Source: Deltaproteobacteria bacterium
GTDB lineage: Bacteria > Myxococcota_A > Bradymonadia > UBA7976 > VGTA01
DNA: 12,569 nt
NCBI GenBank assembly: GCA_016874875.1
Contig: VGTA01000032.1
Location: forward strand, 1-12,569
Reading direction: 5' to 3'
How positions within the stretch are numbered: the stretch's first letter is position 1; each line of letters opens with the position of its first letter. Below, one piece after another: positions 1-10,000 of the stretch. The notes beneath the pieces were generated by a model. It was given only the letters and a program-made list of their open reading frames with translations. It was not told the origin of the DNA and ran no database searches. A program made the position numbers and the translations under genes.

Positions 1-29
1 CCATGCCGCCCCCGGAGCCGCAGCCTTGA
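1..29 (+). CDS. C-terminal end of an upstream gene (partial, tentative)
   Basis: A reading frame through positions 3-29 ends in TGA at 27-29 and reads (M)PPPEPQP-stop. The TGA overlaps the TTG start of the next gene as TTGA, which is the arrangement expected for two translationally coupled genes. Only nine codons are visible, so the product cannot be named. The proline-rich end could be a disordered tail. The call rests on the overlap alone; the frame could also be non-coding leader sequence. Confidence 0.3.
14..17 (+). promoter_or_regulatory. Ribosome binding site GGAG for the oxygenase TTG start
   Basis: GGAG lies 8 nt before the TTG at 26-28. It supports TTG as the real start of the JmjC-like gene rather than an internal GTG further in. 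It would lie inside the end of the upstream gene, fitting translational coupling. Confidence 0.5.
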
Positions 30-1105
30 GCGAGGGGAGCGAGGCCTCTGCCCCGCGCGACCCCCTCGGGGCCCTCAGCCCTGAGTGGGTGTCTTGGCTC
101 TGCGAGGCGCTCCACTCCGGCGCCCCCGCCGCCGCCGTGGAGGAGGCGCTCGCCGCGGAGGGGCACCCGGCGCCGCGCGCGCTCCTCGCCGCCCTCCGCG
201 CGCACCCGCTCTACGCCTGGGCGCGGCGGCAGCGGGCGCGGGCGGCGCGGGCGGAGACCTACGCTCACCTCCACGAGGCGCTCTGGGCGGCGCGCCCCGC
301 CGCCGGGCGCCTGCCGCGCCTGACGGCGCCGAGCGCGGAGCGCTTCTTTGAGGACTTCTACCTCTGCGGGCGCCCTGTGGTCCTAGAGGGGTGGGCGAGT
401 CGCTGGGCGGCGGTGGACCCGTCGAGCGGGCGCGCGTGGAGCGCGGCGCGCCTCGAGGCGCTCGGGCCCGTGCCGGTGCAGGTGAGCGAGGGGCGGGAGG
501 GGCGCGCGGATTTTGACCGGCGCTTTGAGGAGCTCAGCCGCCCCATCGCCCTCGACGCCCTCGCCCGCCGCGTGATGAGCGCCGGCGTCACCAATGATTT
601 TTACCTCATCGCGCGCAACTACGCCCTCGAGCAGCCCGCCCTGCGCGCCCTGCTCGACGACATCGACGAGGCGCCCTACCTCGACCCCGCCCGCCGCGCC
701 GGCGCCCTCGCGCTCTGGTTTGGGCCGGCGGGCACCCTCACGCCCCTCCACCACGACACCTGCAACATCCTCTTCGTGCAGGTGTGGGGCGAGAAGACGC
801 TCACCCTCGCCCCGCCCCACGCCCTCGAGCTCCTCGACGACGCCACCCACATGTACAGCGACCTCGACCCGCGGCGCGACCTCGCCGCCGCGCCCGTGTG
901 CGACGGCCAGGTGAGCGTGCGCCTCAGGGCGGGGGAGGCGCTGTTGATCCCCGTGGGCTGGTGGCACCACGTCTACGCCCACACCCCCTCCATCAGCCTC
1001 GCCATGACCCACTTCCGCGCCCCCTGCGCCTTTGACTGGTACCGCCCCGGCGGCGCGCAGCTCAGCGGCGCGCCGGCGCGCCCGCCGCGCGCGCCCCTCG
1101 GCTGA
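26..1105 (+). CDS. JmjC / cupin-8 family Fe(II)- and 2-oxoglutarate-dependent oxygenase-like protein
   Basis: The 359-residue protein has the hallmarks of the JmjC/cupin_8 (FIH-like) double-stranded beta-helix family, whose members hydroxylate protein or small-molecule substrates using Fe(II), O2 and 2-oxoglutarate. Visible elements in order: a helical Ala/Arg-rich N-terminus (about 1-100); FFEDFYLCGRPVVLEGW (about 106-122), the usual entry strand of cupin_8 proteins; the first metal motif H242-H-D244 in a GTLTPLHHDTCN segment; FVQVWGEKTLTLAPP, equivalent to the FIH strand that follows the HxD; and the distal histidine in IPVGWWHHVYAH (H314 or H315). The three-residue metal triad is therefore intact and the enzyme is probably active. 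No signal peptide is seen, so it should be cytoplasmic. The TTG start overlaps the preceding stop and has GGAG 8 nt upstream. The end overlaps the convergent BatA-like gene by 44 nt. The substrate is unknown. Family assignment is firm; exact activity is not. Confidence 0.88.
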   Translation: MSEGSEASAPRDPLGALSPEWVSWLCEALHSGAPAAAVEEALAAEGHPAPRALLAALRAHPLYAWARRQRARAARAETYAHLHEALWAARPAAGRLPRLTAPSAERFFEDFYLCGRPVVLEGWASRWAAVDPSSGRAWSAARLEALGPVPVQVSEGREGRADFDRRFEELSRPIALDALARRVMSAGVTNDFYLIARNYALEQPALRALLDDIDEAPYLDPARRAGALALWFGPAGTLTPLHHDTCNILFVQVWGEKTLTLAPPHALELLDDATHMYSDLDPRRDLAAAPVCDGQVSVRLRAGEALLIPVGWWHHVYAHTPSISLAMTHFRAPCAFDWYRPGGAQLSGAPARPPRAPLG

Positions 1106-3209
1106 GGGTCAGCGCCTCGAGGGCGAGCAGCACGAACAGCCCAAAGAGCGCCAGGGGCCACAGGTCGCGGCGCGCCTCGGCGCGCCCCTCGCGGCGCGCC
1201 GCCGCCCCCCGCGCCCGCGCCGCCTCGGGCGCCGCGGCGCGCAGGTCGCTCGCGCGCGCGTCGAGCGTCACCACAAAGCGCGCCGCCGCCGCCCCCCCCG
1301 CGTCGAGCGCCTGGTGGTGCCCGAGCCCCCGCGCCGCCGCCAGCGCCCAGCGCCGCGCCCCCTCCCCCTCGGCGGGCGTGAGCGGCGCGCGCTCGCCCTC
1401 GGGCGAGAGGTCGTAGAAGGGGCCCTCGCCGCTCAGGTCGAGGAGCAGCGGGCGCCCAACGGTCACCTCCACCCCCCGCTCTGGGGCGCGGCGGGTGAGG
1501 AAGCGGGCGCAGTGCTGCGCGAGGGGGACGAAATCGGGGCGAATCACCAGATCCGACCACTCGCGGTCGAGCGGCCCGCCCATCAGCAGCGCCCGCCCCG
1601 CCCCCACCTCGCGCGTCAGCAGGAAGGGGCTCCCCTCGTCGAGGGTGGCCACCACCGCCGTCTTGGGCGTGGGCGCGGGGTCAAAGAGCTGGTAGGTGAG
1701 CACCCGCGCCTGCGGCAGCGTGCTGCGCAGAGGGTCGGGGAAGGGCGCGAGCAGCGGGTGCCCCCGCTCGAACTGCGTGAGGCGCGCCGCCGCCCGGTCG
1801 CGCACGCTCGCCGCCGCGTCCCCCGCGCGCCGCGCCTCGCGCAGGGGGCGCGCGAGGAGGGGCGCGAGCGCCTCGTTCCAGCGACTCGCCTCCGCGCGCG
1901 CCCCCGGGGCCAGCCACAGCCCCCCGCCCGCCTCCACGAACCGCAGCAGATCGGCGCCGAGGGCGCGCGAGGGGCGCGGCACGTTGGCGAGCAGCACCAC
2001 GTCGGCGGCGGCGAGCGCCTCCGGACTCACCGCCAGCCCCTCGGAGGGCTCCGCGCGCACCTCAAAGCGCCCCTCCCCCGTCACCTCGGGGGCGAGGGCG
2101 CGGCGCAGGTAAAAGAGCTCGTCCTCGTGGGGCACGGGGCGGGGGTCGCCGTTGAGGGCGAGCAGCCGCGTGGGGGGCGCCGGCGAGATCCAGAACGGGC
2201 GCGCGTCGTCGATGGGCAGCGCGTCGGGGGCCAGCCGCACGCGCCCGCGCAGCCCCGTCCCCGCCGCGCCCTCCTCCACCTTAAACGACATGCGCTTGAG
2301 CCCCACCTCCCCCGGCGCCAGCGACACGAACCCCCGCACCAGCGTCCGCCCCTCCACCTCCACCGAGATGGGCCACAGGTCGAGGCGCTCGTCGCTAAAG
2401 TTGCCCACCTCCGCCTCCACCGCCCACTGCCCCGCCCCGAGCTGCGGCGCCGGCCACACCCGCGCCTGCAGGAGCGCGCGGTTCCCGAGGGCGCGCCCCA
2501 CCTCCGCCGCGCTCCCCTCCACGAGGTCCACCGCCACCACCTCCACCGCCCCGAGCTCAGGCGGCGGCGGCGGCAGGGCGGCGCGGGCGGCGCGCGGCGA
2601 GGTGAGGAGGAGCACCCGCTTGGGCTCCGCCGCCGGGCGCGCGCGCAGCAGCCCGAACGCCGCCCACACCCCCTCCGCCGGCTCCCCCGCCGCCGGGGTG
2701 GGACTTAGGCGCAGGAGCGCCTCGCGGAGCGTGGAGCGGTCGCCGCTCGGCTCCCCGAACGGCGCGTCGGCCTTCTCGCCGAACGTCACGAGCCCCACGG
2801 GCCCGCGCGCCTCGTCGAGGGCGCGGAGGGCGTGGGCGCGGGCGCGGTCGAGGAGCGTCTCCTCCCCCTCGCCGCCGCGCACCCGCAGCCCCATGGCGTA
2901 GCCGAGGTCCACCACCAGCACCTGCGCCCCCTCCGCCCCCACCCGCGCCGGCGCCGCCCCCTCCACCCGCGACTCCCAGTAGGGGCGCGCCATGGCGAGG
3001 GCGAGGGCGGCGAGGAGGAGGGCGCGGAGCGCGATCAAGAGGAGCTGGCGCAGGCGCGCGCGGCGCGCCGTCCGGAGGTGCGCGCGGCGGAGCAGCTCGA
3101 GGGCGGCGAAGGGCACCGGGCGCGGCTCGCGGCGGTTGAGCAGGTGGATGAGGGGCGGCAGCAGGGTGGCGAGGAGGCCGAGGAGCAGCGCGGGGGCGAG
3201 GAAGCTCAC
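1062..3209 (-). CDS. BatA-like membrane protein with degenerate vWA and GATase-like domain
   Basis: The protein is 715 residues from the GTG at 3209, which overlaps the DUF58 stop as GTGA; the frame stays open 38 codons further upstream, but that part is low-complexity and lies within the DUF58 gene. The N-terminus (1-40: SFLAPALLLGLLATLLPPLIHLLNRR..PVPFAALELL) is the classic BatA/aerotolerance N-terminal domain: a transmembrane helix at about 5-23, then a second at about 57-75. A von Willebrand A-like fold follows (about 97-235), but its MIDAS reads D101-L-G-Y-A105 instead of DxSxS, so metal binding is doubtful. After a beta-rich region (about 240-340), residues 347-455 resemble the glutamine-amidotransferase-like fold found in such proteins (LLALNGDPRP, DVVLLANV, FVEAGGGLWLAPG) without an obvious catalytic Cys. 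A last helix (about 683-701) anchors the C-terminus. The middle is probably periplasmic or cytoplasmic depending on topology, which I cannot settle. It is last in the MoxR-DUF58 operon, like DUF4159/BatA-type proteins elsewhere. Function within the complex is inferred. Confidence 0.85.
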   Translation of the reverse strand: MSFLAPALLLGLLATLLPPLIHLLNRREPRPVPFAALELLRRAHLRTARRARLRQLLLIALRALLLAALALAMARPYWESRVEGAAPARVGAEGAQVLVVDLGYAMGLRVRGGEGEETLLDRARAHALRALDEARGPVGLVTFGEKADAPFGEPSGDRSTLREALLRLSPTPAAGEPAEGVWAAFGLLRARPAAEPKRVLLLTSPRAARAALPPPPPELGAVEVVAVDLVEGSAAEVGRALGNRALLQARVWPAPQLGAGQWAVEAEVGNFSDERLDLWPISVEVEGRTLVRGFVSLAPGEVGLKRMSFKVEEGAAGTGLRGRVRLAPDALPIDDARPFWISPAPPTRLLALNGDPRPVPHEDELFYLRRALAPEVTGEGRFEVRAEPSEGLAVSPEALAAADVVLLANVPRPSRALGADLLRFVEAGGGLWLAPGARAEASRWNEALAPLLARPLREARRAGDAAASVRDRAAARLTQFERGHPLLAPFPDPLRSTLPQARVLTYQLFDPAPTPKTAVVATLDEGSPFLLTREVGAGRALLMGGPLDREWSDLVIRPDFVPLAQHCARFLTRRAPERGVEVTVGRPLLLDLSGEGPFYDLSPEGERAPLTPAEGEGARRWALAAARGLGHHQALDAGGAAAARFVVTLDARASDLRAAAPEAARARGAAARREGRAEARRDLWPLALFGLFVLLALEALTLSRGARAAGAPARR

Positions 3210-4131
3210 GACGTCACCCCCCCCGCCGCCAGCCGCGCCAGCGCCGCCTCCGTGGGCTCGTCGCTGAGGAGGCGCAGGTAGCGCACGCCGCCCTCGCGGG
3301 CGCGGCGCGCGAGCCCGTCGCACAGCGCCGCGAGCTCCTCGAGGTAGGCCGCGCGGGCGGTGGCGGGGTCGAGGGTGAGGGGCTCCTCCCCCTCAAAGCC
3401 CTCAAAGCGGCTCAGGTCCTCAAAGGGGAAGCGCGCCTCGTGGGGGTCGAGCACGTGGAGCAGCGAGAGGCTGTGCCCCTGCGCGCGCATGCGGCGCGCC
3501 AGCGCCGTGAGGCCCTCGCCGCGCGCGTCGAGCTCGAGGGCGTCGGTGAGCACGCACACGGCGCTCCGCGGCGGCAGGCGCTCGGCGAGGGCGCCGAGGG
3601 CGGCGGCGGCGTCCGTGTCGGGCTCCCACGCGCTCTCCTCCACGGCGGCGAGGAGGCGCCAGAACTGCTCGCGCCCGCTCGCCGCCGGGAGGAGGCGCGC
3701 GAGGCCCCCGCCGAACGTGGCCAGCCCCACCGCCTCCCCCTGCAGCAGCAGCGCCCACGAGAGCGCCAGCGCCACCTCCGCGGCGAACGCCCCCTTGCTC
3801 ACCCGCCCGCCGCCGAGGTAGCCCATAGAGCAGGAGCGGTCGAGCACCATAAAGGCGCGCAGGTTGGTCTCCTGCTGGTACTGGCGCACCACGTAGCGGT
3901 CGTTCTTGGCGTACGCGCGCCAGTCGAGGTGGCGGGGGTCGTCGCCGGGGACATAGTCGCGGTGCTGGGCGAAATGGAGGCTCGCGCCCTGCCGCGGACT
4001 CGCGTGCGTGCCGCTGAGGGGGCCCTCCACGCGCTGACGGAGCGCGAGGCGCGCGCCGAGGGCGGCGCCCACGCGCTGCAGCTCCTGCGGCGCCGCCCCG
4101 AGGCGCAGGGGCGGCAGCGGCGGGCGCGCGT

Positions 4132-4135
<4 letters not shown>
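3206..4135 (-). CDS. DUF58 domain protein (vWA-type, MoxR partner)
   Basis: The 309-residue protein carries the full DUF58 signature at about 40-90: SGTHASPRQG, FAQHRDYVPGDDPRHLDW, then AYAKNDRYVVRQYQQE. Directly after it comes the vWA-like strand MVLDRSCSMGY with an intact MIDAS D99-R-S-C-S103, and later a CVLTDALELDARGEG strand-loop. DUF58 proteins are regularly encoded next to MoxR AAA+ ATPases and are thought to be their substrate-binding partners or clients. The GTG start at 4135 overlaps the MoxR stop in a GTGA quartet, and the stop overlaps the BatA-like start in another GTGA, so expression is very likely coupled on both sides. No membrane segment is evident, which suggests a cytoplasmic or peripheral protein. 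Length is normal for the family. The family call is secure; the cellular process is not shown by sequence. Confidence 0.93.
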
Positions 4136-5186
<1,051 letters not shown>

Positions 5187-5190
<4 letters not shown>

Positions 5191-7046
5191 CGCATCATCT
5201 CCAGGGCGCGGCGCGCGCGCGCCGCCAAGGGGGTCTTCTTGAGGTGGGTGTAGGCGCGCTCGAGGCCGGCGTGGGGGGCGGGGTGGAAGGGGTTGATGCC
5301 CACCGCCTCCTCAAGCGCCTCCACGGCGTACTCGTAGGCGCCGAGGGCGAGGTAGGCCTCGCCGAGATACAGGTGCGTGTTAAAGAAATCGGGGTAGTAG
5401 GCGCGGACGCGCTCGAGGGCCGCCGGCACCTCCTCAAAGCGCTTGAGCGCGATGAGCGACGCGGCGATGCCCGCCTGCACGGCGAGGTGCCCGTCGCCGC
5501 CCTTGGCCTCCGCCTTGCGGTACTCGCGCAGGGCGGCCACCGTCTTGCCGCGCGCCCGCAGGAGCTCCCCGAGGTGCGCCCAGTCCTTGACCTCCTTCTC
5601 CTCGATGGAGTCGTACTCCGCCTCCGGCTCCCCCTCGTCCCCGGGGCGCTTAAAGCGCAGCGAGCGGCGCACGAGGCCCGGGTGTCGCCGAAAGCCTCGC
5701 GCGCGCATCTCCGTCAGCCAGGAGTCCCACAGCCCCGAGAGCGTCACGCCGAACGTGCCATCTAGGGCGTCGTCCATCGCCGCGCCCCCCTTGAGGGCGG
5801 CGAGGAGCGCGCGCAGGCCCTCATAGCCGCGGCGCTCGATGAGGTACGCCGCCACCGTGTGCACCTCCGCGAACGCCAGCCCCGCCGCCTCCTGACTCGG
5901 CAGCTTGGCCATCGAGGGGTGCATCTGATCAAAGGTGATGAGCTGGTTGGCCTCGAGGGAGCGCGCGAGCAGGTCCTCTTGGGGCGGGTCGAGCTGAAGG
6001 CCGCCGCGCCCGCGCCAGCGCGCCTCCTGGAGCTTGGCGATGCCCTCGTGGAGCCAGATGGGCACGGCGTTGCGGGTGAGCTTGGTGACAAAGTAGTGGA
6101 CGAGCTCGTGGGAGAGCGTGTCGCGCCACCCGTAGCCGCGGGCGAGGCCGCGCGGCGAGGTGAGCATCAGGCGGTTGTAGCTGCACAGGGCGATGGTGCC
6201 GCTGGTCTCGATCTCCTCCACCGTGAGCGAGCTCACGCGCCCAAGGAACTCCGCCGTGGGGTACACCTCCACGAGGATGGGACTCGGCGGCGAGTAGGCG
6301 AAATCCTCCGAGAGCGCCTTGTCGGAGGCGGCGAGCACCTCAAAGAGGTAGGGGAGGAGGAGGCGGTCGGGCTCAAAGTAGCGCACCACGAACCGCCCGT
6401 CGGGGCTGCGCTCCTCGCTCATGCCCTTGAGGGTGTCTCGGGCGTCATACGCCTCCCGCATGAGCCCCTCATAGGGGGCGGCGCGCGCGCCGAGGGCGCC
6501 CTTAAAGGCGTCAAAGGCGCGAGACGCCTCCTCATAGCGCCCCTCCATAAAGAGCGCCCGCCCCCACACGAGGTCATACATGGGCGAGAGGCCGCGCTCC
6601 GCGGCGAGGCCCCCCTCGGGGGCGCCCGGCGGCAGGAGGGCGCGCAGGTGCGCCCGCGCCTCCGCCACGTCCCAGGCGCTGAGCGCCTTGTGGGCGAGGA
6701 GGTAGATGCCCTCCTCGCGCGCGTCCTGCGCGCTGGGGAGCGGCGCGGCGGGCGCGGCGGGCTGCGCGTGGCAGACGGGGGCGAGGGGCGCGGGCGAGCG
6801 CCCCGCGAGCCCCGCGAGCCCCGCGAGCCCCGCGAGCCCCGCGAGCCCCGCGAGCCCCGCGACTCCCAAAGCCAAAGCCCTCAGAGGTCCCTGCGGCTTC
6901 AGGGGGCGCCGGACGCCACGCGGGTGGCGCGCGCAGCGAGGCGGCGTTAGGGCGCTAGCGAGGGCGGGGGCGCTAGCGAGGGCGGGGGCGCTAGCGAGGG
7001 CGGGGCGCGCCACGCGCGGCGCGCGATCAGCGGACGAGGGACTCAT
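5187..7046 (-). CDS. Exported gluzincin (peptidase MA-like) metalloprotease with C-terminal TPRs
   Basis: The 619-residue product contains a zinc-protease motif of the MA clan: H313-E-L-V-H317 within DTLSHELVHYF, with the third ligand E334 in PIWLHEGIAKLQE, 17 residues after the second His. The catalytic Glu and all ligands are intact. Residues 488-619 form TPR-like helical pairs (LGEAYLALGAYEYAVEALEEAVGINP is typical), and residues 100-200 also look helical and TPR-like. An export signal is likely: basic residues K50/R56, a hydrophobic core made of six GLA repeats (64-81) and a possible signal-peptidase I site after VCHA94. The ATG at 7046 has AAAGG 6 nt upstream and overlaps the DUF4175 gene by 20 nt. 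That leaves a strange 50-residue N-region containing 6-residue ALASAP repeats. A CTG at 6902 (codon 49) would give a textbook signal peptide, so the start is not settled. It sits between DUF4175 and MoxR, an unusual position for a protease. Likely periplasmic or secreted; substrate unknown. Confidence 0.85.
6805..6867 (-). repeat. 9-bp tandem repeat encoding GLA in the peptidase signal peptide
   Basis: Six exact plus-strand copies of GCGAGCCCC (6805-6858) and a seventh with two changes (6859-6867) encode (GLA)x6 preceded by GVA. They make up the hydrophobic core of the predicted signal peptide. Changes in copy number would stay in frame and change the length of the core. Confidence 0.9.
6914..6929. 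repeat. Perfect 6-bp inverted repeat with 4-nt loop
   Basis: CGCCAC, GCGG, GTGGCG can form a hairpin just before the possible CTG start of the peptidase on the minus strand. In DNA this GC-rich such stems arise by chance, so no function is assigned. Confidence 0.4.
6953..7005 (-). repeat. 18-bp tandem repeat with CGCTAGCG palindromes
   Basis: Three copies of an 18-bp unit (6953-6970, 6971-6988, 6989-7005, the last short by one base) begin with the 8-bp palindrome CGCTAGCG. Read in the peptidase frame they give ALASAP repeats close to the N-terminus. Confidence 0.9.
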
Positions 7047-10000
7047 AGTAGGCCTTTACCTGCTCATCATAGCCCTGCGCGGGCTTGGACTTCATGGCGT
7101 CGAGGAGGTCGCGGCGGAGGGCGTCGGGGGAGCGCCGCTCGCCATCGGGAATCTCCACGCGCTCCTGAGAGGACTCGCCGCGCCCCTCCTCCTGCGCGCC
7201 GCCTTGGCCCTGCCCCTGCCCCTGCCCCTGCCCGCGCTCCCCCTGCCCCGGGCGCGGCGCCGGCTGCTTGGCGCGCTTGAGGCCCTCCATCAGCTCCCCG
7301 AGCGACTCCTGCACGCGGCGCTGCCCCTCGCGCCCCTGCCCCGGCGACTCCCGCAGCCCGCGCTCCGCCTGCCGCGAGCCCTCGAGGGCGGCGTCGAAAG
7401 GGGCGTCGGGGACCTGGTGGAGACTCGGCGTCTTGTCGCGCTTGGCGTCGAGGCGCTCCTTGAGGCGGCGCACGCCCTCGGAGAGCGCGCCCTGCCGGCG
7501 GGCGAGCTGCGCGCCGGGGTCGCGCCCCGCGCCGCCGCGGCGCGCGCCCTGCCCGCCCGCCTGCGCCCCCTGCTGCGCCCCCTGCTGCGTCCCCCCCTGC
7601 TGCTGGGCCCCCTGCTGCTGCGCCCCCTGCTGCTGCGCTCCCTGCTGCTGAGCCCCCTGCTGCTGAGCCCCCTGCTGCTGGGCCCCCTGCTGCTGCGCCC
7701 CCTGCTGCGCGCGCTCCTCACGAGCGCGCTCCTGCGCCTGCGCCTCGCGGCGCTGCGCGCTCTCCGCGGCGCGCTCGAGGTCCTGGCGGAGCTGCTCGAG
7801 CAGGTCCTCCACCTCCCCGCTCACGCGCTCCCCCTCGCGCAGCAGCGCCTGCCCCCCCTCGCGCCCGAGGGCGGTCAGGCGCTCGAGGGCGCCAAAGGCG
7901 CCGCGGGCGCGGGTGGCGGCGTCGAGCGCCTCTAGGAGCTGCGCCTGCGACACCGAGCGGGCGAGGTCCTCCACCGCCTTCGTCGCCTCCTCGCGCAGAG
8001 AGGAGAAGTAGCCGTCGGCGCCGCCGAGGTCGAGGCGGCTCGCCTCTACCGACAGCGCCTGCAGGCGCGCCACGCGCTCGCGGAGGGCGCGCGCCGCGTC
8101 GCCCTCTAGGTTCTGGCGGGTGGCCTCGTCCATGGCGCGCTGCTGCCCCTCGGCGTCGCGGGCGAGCTCATCTTGGGCGCGCATCAGGTCGCGCGTCTGG
8201 TCCATCAGCTCGCTCAGGGCGCGCTCGAGCTCTGGGTTGCTCTGCTGGTGCAGCTCCTCTTGGTCTTTCTTGAGCTGCGACGACAGCTCGTCGAGGGAGT
8301 CCGAGAGCTCATCGAGGGCCTTGAGGGCGTCCTCCATGCGCCCCTCATCGAGCATCTTGTCGATGGAGTCGAGCTGCGCCTCGCTCTCCTCCAGACTCTT
8401 CACCACCTCATCCGACTTCATGCCGTCGAGGTTGAGGAACTCCTTGGGGAGCTTCTTGCTCAGGCGCTGCATCGCCTCGCGCATCTGCTGCATCTTCTGC
8501 CGAAAGCGCTGAAGCTCGCGGCGGATGCGGTCCTTGAGGGCGTCGCTCGGCGACTCGCGGTACTGGCTCATGAGCTCGCGCAGCTGCGCGCGGCGGCGCT
8601 CGAGGTCCTCGGCCAGCTCCGCCATCTCGTCGAGGGCCATGCGCGCCCCCATCGCCTCGAGCAAGATCACCACCTGCTCCACCTCCCCCACCAGCGCCGC
8701 CTGCGCCGCGTCGAGCGCGGCGGGGGAGGGGGGCTGCGGGCGGGCGGTGAGGGCGCTCACGGCGCGCGCCTCCTCGCTGGCGGCCTGCTCGTAGCGCTCA
8801 AGGCGCCCCACGAAGGCGAGGTGCACATCGCGGGGGGTGAGGGCGTCGGCGGCCATCTTCACCGTCACGAGGTCGCGGAGCTCGTCGAGGGCGGCGTCGG
8901 TGAGGGCGCGCGCCTCCATCCACCCCACGAGCGGCTCCCCCTCGCGCGCCGTCAGCTCGAGGCGGGCGGCGAGGGCGTCGAGCTGGCGCTCGAGGTGCGC
9001 GCGCAGGAGGTCGAGGAGGGCGTGGTGGTCAGCGCTCGGCGACTCCACCTCCACCATCACCACCTCCGACGAGGCGCGCTGCGGCCCCGCGCCCACCGCG
9101 CGGTTGTCGAGCACCTCCACCCACAGCGCCAGGCGGTCACCGGGCTGCGCCTCCACCACGTCGAGGCTGAGCGCGTCCTCGCGCTCCCACGCCGCCCCGT
9201 GCACATCGCGCAGGGGGATGCGCTCGGGGCGCTCGAGGTCGCTCGCGAGCGCCACGAGCAGCGTGGCGGCGCTGAGGCCAAAGTCGTCCTGCGCGCTCAC
9301 CTTGAGCGCCACCTCGCGCTGAGGGTCGAGGCGCGCCCCCTGCGCCGGGGCGAGGAGGCGCACCTTGGGGGGGGCGTCGGGCACGACGAGGGCGTGGCGG
9401 GCGGCGGCCTCCACCCAGCGCGCGCCGGCGACGTCGGTGAGGGCGGCGCGCCAGGTGAGCGGCGCCGAGAGCGTGAAGGTGGCGTGCGCGGCGCGCCCGC
9501 CGGGGGGGTCGAGCGACAGCGGCAGCGACTGCGCCTCTCCCGCTCCCGCTCCCGCTCCCGCTCCCGCTCCTGCTCCTGCTCCCTGCGCCCCCTCGATCGC
9601 GCGCAAGAGGAGGGACGCCGAGGACGCGGGGCGGGCGAGCGTGGCCTCCACGCGCACCACGCTGCCGGCGAGCGCCTCAAAATCGCCGCTGCCGAAATCC
9701 ACCGCGCGCGGCGGGAGCCCCGCGTAGGGGGGCGGGGTGATGAGGAGGCGGATGTCGGCGAGGAGCGGCGCGCGTGACACCCGATCGCGCAGCGCGCTCG
9801 GCGCCGCCGTGAGCGTGGCGAGCGCCGCGGAGAGGGCGGCGCCGCGCGCGGCGTAGGCGGCGCCCACGCAGAGGGAGGCGGCGAGGAGGGCGCGCAGGGG
9901 GGCGCGCAGGGGCGCCCACGGAGCCCAACGCGCGGCGGGGGTGCCGGCGAGGCGCGCCGCCACGCGGCGCACGAGCGCCTCCGCGAGGTCTGGGGCGCCC

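Noticed and set aside
1032..2708. Long plus-strand open frame (558 codons) opposite the BatA-like gene
   Set aside because: Arg/His/Pro-rich translation without any recognisable fold. In DNA this GC-rich, stops are rare and antisense frames stay open by chance. The minus-strand gene has clear domains.
6770..6778. Lipobox and lipoprotein signal in the peptidase (Cys92)
   Set aside because: The residues before the Cys are A-P-V, which does not fit the usual [L][AS][GA]C pattern. Signal peptidase I cleavage after VCHA is more likely.
6788..7005. CRISPR-like array in the repeated region
   Set aside because: Units of 9 and 18 bp are contiguous without spacers and are in frame with a protein, so they are coding tandem repeats.
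8173..9777. Plus-strand open frame (534 codons) opposite the DUF4175 gene
   Set aside because: Its composition (His, Arg, Glu, Val) is the mirror of the coding strand. It has no domain, and its open state follows from low stop-codon density.
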